Notes under the pieces: generated by a model
What the model was told of the DNA's origin: nothing
What the model saw: only the letters and a program-made list of their open reading frames with translations
The model's database searches: none
In this document: in pieces, positions 58,851 to 64,000 of the stretch
How positions within the stretch are numbered: the first letter of the stretch is position 1
How the letters are laid out: each line of letters starts with the position of its first letter
Assembly (NCBI RefSeq): GCF_026262505.1
Contig: NC_067203.1
Location: forward strand, 6,448,001 to 6,512,000
Reading direction: 5' to 3'
From: Trichomonas vaginalis G3
Lineage: Eukaryota > Parabasalia > Trichomonadida > Trichomonadidae
Length of the DNA stretch: 64,000 bases
Position numbers and translations under genes: made by a program

Positions 58851-59531
58851 TTAGAACCACTCGAGGTTCTCCTTACGGTTGTTGAGCTTGTCACCGTCAA
58901 TGTGTCTGACCTTCGTCTTCTTGCCTGGATTTGGAACCCATTGAATTGCGACAAGCTTGCCCATGGAGATTGAACCGCGATTCCGAAGGTTAAGGTTCAA
59001 GTGTCCCAAGTTGTTGAGGACTGGGGTAAGAACCTTGCCTGTCTCCTTGTTGCGGATTTGGTATGGGTAGGGTTGGGAAATTTCGTAACCGTCATCGGCA
59101 ACAAGGGTTGCCCAAACTTCCTCTTCTTCGTGTTTCTCTTCTTCCTCTTCTTCCTCTTCTTTGATAATACCTTCGGCAATTCTGTGTTCACGAAGTACGG
59201 TGTTGCATGTTCTGTCCTTTCCGAGTACCTTCCAGATGGCGTCTATCTCTTCGAAGAAACGGTAGATGAGTCTGGCAAGGTCTCGGTTCTCTCTCTCGTA
59301 ATTGCGCAAGGTTTCCGTGAAATCGTTCAGGACTTTCTCATTGGAAACTTGGTTCATGAGGAACTCACCTTTAAGTTCCTTCATCTCTGTCATAAGACTA
59401 CTTTGGAGAGTCTTAATGGTGTTTGTCAGATGAGCTTTCAAATTCATAATTTGAAGTTGAACTGGGCGCTTGTCTGGCAACCTTGAAAGGGCATCTTCCA
59501 TTGAGTTTGGCTTCGGTGCTTGTTCGGACAT
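58851..59531 (-). CDS. Second region: coiled-coil plus NUMOD4/HNH-type protein
   Basis: A 226-residue product. Residues 1 to about 115 are a coiled coil, followed by an acidic run (about 125-138). The C-terminal NUMOD4/HNH pattern reads WATLVADDGYEI, YPYQIRNKETGK, MGKLVAIQWVPNP, VRHIDGDKLNNRKENLEW. The last part is a close match to HNH homing-type nucleases and to 25482-26045, where the order of domains differs (HNH-type part at the N-terminus). Confidence 0.7.
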   Translation of the reverse strand: MSEQAPKPNSMEDALSRLPDKRPVQLQIMNLKAHLTNTIKTLQSSLMTEMKELKGEFLMNQVSNEKVLNDFTETLRNYERENRDLARLIYRFFEEIDAIWKVLGKDRTCNTVLREHRIAEGIIKEEEEEEEEKHEEEEVWATLVADDGYEISQPYPYQIRNKETGKVLTPVLNNLGHLNLNLRNRGSISMGKLVAIQWVPNPGKKTKVRHIDGDKLNNRKENLEWF

Positions 59532-59563
59532 CGAAAAAATGAAGTGGTTTGAGAATGACGGTT

Positions 59564-60148
59564 TTACTTCAAAAAGCTTGTTATGACAGTTATGTCATAC
59601 AACAAGTTTAAAATAATATCTTGTTCTTCTTCTGAACTTTTGTTGTCTCTTCCGATAAAAGTTTGGAACATGAGAACCAAAAAACGTTTTTTGAGATTGC
59701 GGAAGAGTTCAGGCAGATTTTCATATTCTGGATATGTTGGGAGCAGTTCAAAACATCTGAGCTGACTTTCGGACAAAATTGGGACAATGTCAGAAAATTC
59801 ATCTTTGGTCGGACTGCTTGAAGGTAAGTCCCTTACATGTAAGTAGCTCTGGTAAAGTCTTCTCATTTCTGCTAACTTTTGGAGTATAGCTTCGTAGTTT
59901 AGAAGTTTCAATTTTAATTGTCTTATTCCACTCTTTACTTCTAAACGGTAAGTATCCATGAGGTCAAGAGTAGCTTTGGTAGCTTTAAGTGGAGCTATCT
60001 CTTCTTTGACTTCTGCAATTTTGGTTGCAATTGTGGTTTGAGCTCCTTCAAGTTCGCCGTCTATGTCGTTCTCAACACCTTCAACCATAGCTTGCAACTC
60101 TTCATCGGTCCATTGAGTTTGGTGTGGGACGAATTTAACTTGCTTCAT
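59564..60148 (-). CDS. Second region: coiled-coil protein, 194 residues
   Basis: Starts MKQVKFVPHQTQWTDEELQA, with a predicted coiled coil (about residues 35-95, TIATKIAEVKEEIAPLKATK) and a helical C-terminal half. No domain recognised. Same strand as its neighbours on both sides. Confidence 0.5.
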   Translation of the reverse strand: MKQVKFVPHQTQWTDEELQAMVEGVENDIDGELEGAQTTIATKIAEVKEEIAPLKATKATLDLMDTYRLEVKSGIRQLKLKLLNYEAILQKLAEMRRLYQSYLHVRDLPSSSPTKDEFSDIVPILSESQLRCFELLPTYPEYENLPELFRNLKKRFLVLMFQTFIGRDNKSSEEEQDIILNLLYDITVITSFLK

Positions 60149-60189
60149 TCAAAAAATGAAAAAAATGTTTTTACTCTAAACGTTAAGGT

Positions 60190-60555
60190 TTACTGAATTG
60201 GTTGGATGTCGCCTTCTGAGGTTATGAAGAACGGCCGTCCTGAGAAGTGGAACAGTGCTCTGAGAATTTGTATAATTCGTGGAATTGGACTCTCTCTGTT
60301 TGGAAGTTGTATCCATGGGCGCTTTGCAAAGAACTTGAGAAGAGCTTCTTTCTTCATCTCCTTTATGTCGTCTACAGGAGTTTTTTCTGGTATTTGAATT
60401 GGAATTCCGGTTTCAATTTCGATTTTCAGCGCACCTCTTCCAGACAACCAGAAGCCGAGGGACTTGTTGGCTTTGTCCTTGGCCAAGTACTGCTTAACAA
60501 CTTCATTTATCTCTATAAGGTAAATTGCCTCATCTAATGGCTCGACCTCGTCCAT
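60190..60555 (-). CDS. Second region: hypothetical 121-residue protein
   Basis: Starts MDEVEPLDEAIYLIEINEVV. The middle reads LGFWLSGRGALKIEIETGIP and the C-terminal half has FFAKRPWIQLPNRESPIPRI. No family recognised. Its start codon borders the minisatellite upstream. Confidence 0.5.
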   Translation of the reverse strand: MDEVEPLDEAIYLIEINEVVKQYLAKDKANKSLGFWLSGRGALKIEIETGIPIQIPEKTPVDDIKEMKKEALLKFFAKRPWIQLPNRESPIPRIIQILRALFHFSGRPFFITSEGDIQPIQ

Positions 60556-60562
60556 TGCTACT

Positions 60563-60998
60563 GTTTCAGAACTAGTCTTGTACTTTTTCAGAACAATACT
60601 TGTACTGTTTCAGAACTAGTCTTGTACTTTTTCAGTACAATACTTGTACTGTTTCAGAACTCGTCTTGTACTTTTTCAGAACAATACTTGTACTGTTTCA
60701 GAACAATACTTGTACTTTTTCAGAACAATACTTGTACTTTTTCAGAACAAGACTTGTACTTTTTCAGAACAAATTTCCCGTAAAAGCTCTCAATTTGTGA
60801 GAAAAATTTTCTGTTTCAGAACAAGACTTGTACTTTTTCAGAACAATACTTGTACTTTTTCAGAACAATACTTGCACTGCTTCAGAACAATACTTGTACT
60901 TTTTCAGAACAATACTTGCACTGCTTCAGAACAATACTTGTACTTTTTCAGAACAAGACTTGCACTGCTTCAGAACAATATTTGTACTGTTTCAAGAC
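60563..60998. repeat. 22-bp minisatellite filling a divergent intergenic gap
   Basis: About 19 tandem copies of TTTTTCAGAACAATACTTGTAC and close variants (AATACT/AAGACT/TAGTCT; TTTTT/TGTTT/TGCTT), with one interruption near 60770-60810. It spans the entire space between the start of 60190-60555 (minus) and the ATG at 61000 (plus). Open frames within it are by-products of the 22-bp period. Confidence 0.9.
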
Positions 60999-60999
60999 A

Positions 61000-61572
61000 A
61001 TGTCCGACGTCCCACCAACCGAGCCCATTCCCAAACCAGAGGAACCTAAAGCACCAGCCCCTCCACCAAATTACTACCAATTTCCACCTCAAGGTTACTA
61101 CCAATTTCCACCTCAAGGTTACTACCCACCACAAGGCTTCCCGAACTACCCTCCTCAGCCTATGCCTTACTTCCCCAACCCTTGGATGTTCCAGCAAGCT
61201 CCACCCCAGCAATTCCAATCTCAATCCCAATCGAAGAGAGACCAAGAGTTCGAAGAAGGTCTGAACCGTTTACGCAAAGAGTATGCTACAGCCCTTATGG
61301 AAGATGACAGGCTTTCAGTCTCTTCCCTAAGGTCGACCGATTCGACTCGTACCACAGATTCGGTTCGTGACCGTGAAGACTACCTCAAGCAGTCTGAGAG
61401 ACTCTTCATCTTACAGCCATTTACAGTTGGAGCTCTCAAGAACATGCGCAATTACGAAGGTCAGACACCAGCTGGAGACCGCAAAACAGACGTACTCGCA
61501 AGAGCCGTCCAACTGGTCAAGACAAAGACCGAGATAGTCGACTTCATTCTTGCAGCTTGCCCATACAAGTAA
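61000..61572 (+). CDS. Second region: proline/tyrosine-rich protein
   Basis: A 190-residue product from ATG 61000 (MSDVPPTEPIPKPEEPKAPA). Residues 20-70 are a PPQGYYQF-type repeat, residues 80-130 are charged and serine-rich, and the C-terminal 60 residues are a compact helical part (LFILQPFTVGALKNMRNYEG). The start ATG lies in the last minisatellite unit. The longer frame opening upstream is repeat-derived and rejected. Function unknown. Confidence 0.55.
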   Translation: MSDVPPTEPIPKPEEPKAPAPPPNYYQFPPQGYYQFPPQGYYPPQGFPNYPPQPMPYFPNPWMFQQAPPQQFQSQSQSKRDQEFEEGLNRLRKEYATALMEDDRLSVSSLRSTDSTRTTDSVRDREDYLKQSERLFILQPFTVGALKNMRNYEGQTPAGDRKTDVLARAVQLVKTKTEIVDFILAACPYK

Positions 61573-61600
61573 AAAAATAAACAATTACGAGTTAAACTTT

Positions 61601-61801
61601 TTATTCTTTCTTTTCTGAGTTGTTTAGAGCTGGTTTCTCTTGTAGGAACCTTTCGTACTCTTCCATGGTCATGTAATTGCGAATTTGGTACGCAATTCCA
61701 GGTTCGTTGTTTTTGAACCTTACGTATGTAACGCTTCCATCCTCCTCAGGGAAGTAAGCTGCTAACATCTGACCAAGTTTTCTCGGTGACTCGGAGCTCA
61801 T
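61601..61801 (-). CDS. Second region: hypothetical 66-residue protein
   Basis: Starts MSSESPRKLGQMLAAYFPEE, compact mixed composition. A GTCACTTTTT initiator-like string lies just upstream, on the plus strand (61807-61816), not in this gene's orientation. Confidence 0.45.
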   Translation of the reverse strand: MSSESPRKLGQMLAAYFPEEDGSVTYVRFKNNEPGIAYQIRNYMTMEEYERFLQEKPALNNSEKKE

Positions 61802-61852
61802 AAAAATGTCACTTTTTAAACGTTAAGTTTTTAGTCTTATTTTACCCTTTGT

Positions 61853-62047
61853 TTACCCTTTGTTTACCCTTTGTTTGTCAAGGTAGTATTGGAGTGCAAT
61901 TTCTCCAAATTCTCTGTGTCGGAGTTCTTCAGCATTTTCCAAGGTGTCCCTGGAGAACTCAAAGAAGTTGTCAAGAACATACTGCCATGCTGCTCTTCTG
62001 AGTTCGTCGGTATTTTGGAAGTGTTGCACCTTCGAGTCTTCGGACAT
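61853..62047 (-). CDS. Second region: hypothetical 64-residue helical protein
   Basis: Starts MSEDSKVQHFQNTDELRRAA; amphipathic helices throughout. Its 3' end has a small tandem repeat on the DNA level (ACCCTTTGTTT three times, 61851-61877). Confidence 0.45.
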   Translation of the reverse strand: MSEDSKVQHFQNTDELRRAAWQYVLDNFFEFSRDTLENAEELRHREFGEIALQYYLDKQRVNKG

Positions 62048-62090
62048 GAAAAAATAACACTTTTTCTATTAAACCGTTTTGGCATTTCTC

Positions 62091-62270
62091 ATGAGTGAGT
62101 ATAGTTCTGCCGAACCATTGGAAGAGAAGAAGTACCCTTGCTGGCAAAAGACAAAAATAGTTGCCTTAGTTGTCATTGCAATTGTACTCGTAATTGAATT
62201 CATTGTACTTCTCTTCACGTACATAAAACTCAGCAATGGTATTTGCTTTAAGAAGCTACCATCTTACTAA
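62091..62270 (+). CDS. Second region: single-pass membrane protein
   Basis: A 59-residue product from ATG 62091 (MSEYSSAEPLEEKKYPCWQK) with one strong membrane segment (IVALVVIAIVLVIEFIVLLF, about residues 23-42). Four codons upstream that keep the frame lack an ATG. Confidence 0.55.
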   Translation: MSEYSSAEPLEEKKYPCWQKTKIVALVVIAIVLVIEFIVLLFTYIKLSNGICFKKLPSY

Positions 62271-62286
62271 GACTAAACACTTAGAT

Positions 62287-62400
62287 TTTTCAAGCTTGAC
62301 TTTTTACAATTTGAATTTTGTTGCTGAATTCAGTAAAAATAATGTTTAGGTGAAGAGGTGAGATCTCACCTTTTTTCTAACCTCTTGAATTTTCATGAAT
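62287..62400. repeat. Copy of the ATPase 3' tail next to a terminal-repeat-like boundary
   Basis: 62290-62330 repeats the 3' end of the packaging ATPase at 63378-63415 (TTCAAGCTTGACTTTTTACAATTTGAA). A few bases on, CTAACCTCTTGAATTTTC (about 62378-62395) closely matches the inner end of Polinton 1's terminal repeat (CTAACCTTGTGAATTTTC). This suggests an element junction here. Confidence 0.6.
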
Positions 62401-62471
62401 TTCCTTAAGATAGAAAAAATAAAGTTAGTTTTATTTTTATTTATTTTTTTATCCGGAATATAAAGACAGAT

Positions 62472-63365
62472 ATGTCAACAACAGAGAACACAACAACAGT
62501 TATAGTCCATGAAGCTATAAATGAAGAATATGAATACATACAGTATAACAAACAACTCCGTCTCATTCGTTCAGTCAAAGACGATATGTACCAAATGAAA
62601 AGTATTTTGACAGCATGTTTTGCTCCAGATACTAAGAAACCACAAGACTGGTTTAGGAACCAAAGCACTATTGAACTATTAAATGAAGCTGAAAATTCGA
62701 CTACGAGAAATCCCGTAGTCGCAAAAACTCGAGTGGGAGAAAAACCCCAGTCGCCAAAACTCTATGAAAACAGTGAAGAACAGCGACTACGAGAAAAACC
62801 CCAGTCGCCAAAACTCTATGAAAATCGTGAAAAATTGCCAAATGGTTTGAGAGGATATTATGTACATAGACTTCTTGTAAATGCTGTTGCAATGTGGGCT
62901 TCGCCTCGTTATGCTTGGTATATTTACAAACTTCTTGACGAAATTCATAGACAAGAACGTGAAGAGCTAGAGAACAAGCTTGAAGCAAAAGACAAAAGCA
63001 TTCAGAAAAGAATACCACGTTCGGTACCAAAAGGAAAGGAAAAGAACTATAAGTATATGATTTATACTGAAGAGATGGAAAATGAAGAAGACAGAGATAT
63101 GGTTATGTTGCATTTAGTCAGAAGAAACAACAAAAGCTTTTACGACCTTGCTAAGATTTACAAATCTGACAGAAATTGGTTCTATCGCGAAAACTTACCG
63201 ATTTCAATGACCCCAAATGAAGATGTGAAACAAATAGTTCAAGATACGTTACCTCAAACACACTATGATATGAAAGGTTGTACAATTCTTACCTTCAAAG
63301 AAGACTTACCATTGTTAAAGGAAAAAATAACAGAGTATTTTGACAACTTCAAACAAGCAGAGTAA
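62472..63365 (+). CDS. Second region: KilA-N domain protein
   Basis: A 297-residue product. A KilA-N (APSES-related DNA-binding) domain is formed by DWFRNQSTIELLNEAE (about 59-74) and GYYVHRLLVNAVAMWASPRY (about 129-148). Between them lies an in-frame insertion of hairpin and tandem-repeat DNA (62699-62835, EKPQSPKLYEN twice). The C-terminal 130 residues are a charged domain often paired with KilA-N in viruses (YKYMIYTEEMENEEDRDMVM). Such proteins are common in large DNA viruses. Confidence 0.75.
   Translation: MSTTENTTTVIVHEAINEEYEYIQYNKQLRLIRSVKDDMYQMKSILTACFAPDTKKPQDWFRNQSTIELLNEAENSTTRNPVVAKTRVGEKPQSPKLYENSEEQRLREKPQSPKLYENREKLPNGLRGYYVHRLLVNAVAMWASPRYAWYIYKLLDEIHRQEREELENKLEAKDKSIQKRIPRSVPKGKEKNYKYMIYTEEMENEEDRDMVMLHLVRRNNKSFYDLAKIYKSDRNWFYRENLPISMTPNEDVKQIVQDTLPQTHYDMKGCTILTFKEDLPLLKEKITEYFDNFKQAE
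62699..62835. repeat. Hairpin plus tandem duplication inserted in the KilA-N gene
   Basis: GACTACGAGAAATCCCGTAGTC is a perfect 7-bp stem. AGAAAAACCCCAGTCGCCAA AACTCTATGAAAA-type units occur twice. The whole segment keeps the frame. Confidence 0.65.
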
Positions 63366-63381
63366 ATGAACTCTTTATTTT

Positions 63382-64000
63382 TCAAGCTTGACTTTTTACA
63401 ATTTGAACTTTGTTTGCGTAGATATGAATTCTGAAAGAAGTATGAGGGTCTTGTATGACTTTGTACTTCTCCCAGAGTTCATGTCTGTCAAACTTACCTG
63501 CCATGGACTCTTTCATAAGTTCCATGAAATCGTCTTCGGACAATCCAGGGAAAAGTATTATGTCAGTAAATATTCTTTTAACATCCTTACTTAAACTCTT
63601 TGCTGTCTGTACACAAATGACAACTGAGATGTTAAAGTGTCTGAGCTTCTTAAGAATTCGACACATATCTTGTTCTCTGTTCTTTAACAAAGGATGAGAG
63701 GCGAAATCATCTAAAATAAGAAGACATCTATGAGGGTAAGTCTTCCAATCGTACGATTGCAATTTCTTCGAAATGTATTCTATCTCTTTCTGTTTGTTTC
63801 TGAAGTGTTTCTTCTCTAATATTCTCTGCATTTCCTCATTAGGGTCTTTAAACTTAGAATTTATATACTCATTTATAGCATTATACTTCAAAACTCTTCT
63901 TTGGTACTTCTTTATCCAATCTAACAACTCAGTATCCTTTATACATACTAACTTAGACTTCTTTATAATATCTTTGAACGAATTGACGGTTTGGTCAAAT
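63382..64000 (-). CDS. Second region: A32/FtsK-like packaging ATPase, 3' part (runs off the window)
   Basis: The open frame continues to the window edge. It contains the Walker B-type LLILDDFAS and sensor-type ISVVICVQTAKSL of the packaging ATPase family, in the same order as 44463-45350 (LLVCDDFAG; MTVAILMQTWRFL). The Walker A part lies outside the window. Convergent with the KilA-N gene. Confidence 0.8.
   Translation of the reverse strand, partial: FDQTVNSFKDIIKKSKLVCIKDTELLDWIKKYQRRVLKYNAINEYINSKFKDPNEEMQRILEKKHFRNKQKEIEYISKKLQSYDWKTYPHRCLLILDDFASHPLLKNREQDMCRILKKLRHFNISVVICVQTAKSLSKDVKRIFTDIILFPGLSEDDFMELMKESMAGKFDRHELWEKYKVIQDPHTSFRIHIYANKVQIVKSQA

Larger units (their letters stand above)
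49870..64000. mobile_element. Second Polinton-family region, running off the right edge
   Basis: It carries integrase remnants, a family-B polymerase region, packaging ATPase, capsid-type candidates, tail-collar fibre, methyltransferase, HNH-type and KilA-N genes. The left edge is placed just after a 21-A run (49849-49869), where AGGTAGCGGGGC could be a terminal-repeat start; the other terminal repeat is outside the window, so the edge is tentative. Broken (roughly eight to ten breaks), mainly in the polymerase and integrase. Base composition differs between 50-56, 56-62 and 62-64 kb. Confidence 0.8.

Noticed and set aside
60600-61264. Long open frames through the minisatellite
   Set aside because: All three frames stay open because the 22-bp repeat lacks stops; peptides are repeats of CFRT/LFQN type.

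Overview
The window looks like a piece of a trichomonad nuclear genome, most likely Trichomonas vaginalis or a close relative. The DNA is AT-rich, host genes are intronless and tightly packed, and TCAYTW-type initiator sequences (usually TCACTTTT) lie upstream of several start codons. There are DUF3447/ankyrin sequences with the typical HGANINEKD-like repeat, and two large Polinton (Maverick) regions.

1-22.4 kb is host sequence. Recognisable genes: geranylgeranyltransferase-I beta subunit, a decayed DUF3447-ankyrin gene with a second detached ankyrin fragment, a cornichon-family cargo receptor, a seven-membrane-segment GOST-like protein, a leucine-rich-repeat/coiled-coil protein, a large Sec7 ArfGEF, a UBL-UBA protein, a bifunctional mRNA capping enzyme divergent from a multi-membrane-segment protein, and PTEN. 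The gene-poor stretch at 15.1-18.0 kb holds a near-perfect 426-bp-armed palindrome and a MITE-like element flanked by TTAA.

22.72-48.46 kb is Polinton 1. It has terminal inverted repeats of about 475 bp and a 5-bp target duplication (gccta). Its parts are a family-B polymerase region, a primase-like gene plus SF3 helicase module, a retroviral-type integrase, an A32/FtsK-like packaging ATPase, jelly-roll-like capsid candidates, a NUMOD4/HNH-like gene, a tail-collar fibre-like region and many small genes. It is broken in several genes. Two non-coding transposons sit inside it: element A (30,070-32,813; 9-bp duplication, about 50-bp inverted ends, Mutator-like) and element B (about 32,822-35,099; TTAA/TA-flanked), which carries a smaller inverted-repeat element C.

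The most unusual content is hairpin DNA. Element A is packed with about twenty consecutive stem-loops, including five units with about 31-bp stems at a spacing near 112 bp, and families of hairpins in which both arms differ between copies in matching ways. A second hairpin cluster (D, about 22.45-22.72 and 48.46-49.11 kb) was interrupted by Polinton 1, whose insertion point lies inside one hairpin stem. I cannot assign these arrays to a known system.

49.87-64.0 kb is a second Polinton-family region that runs off the right edge. It has a D12-type adenine methyltransferase, small virion-like proteins, a tail-collar fibre, integrase remnants, a distinct polymerase-B region, a second HNH-type gene, a 22-bp minisatellite filling a divergent gene gap, a KilA-N protein and a packaging ATPase. 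Base composition changes within it (about 56-62 kb), so it may be composite.
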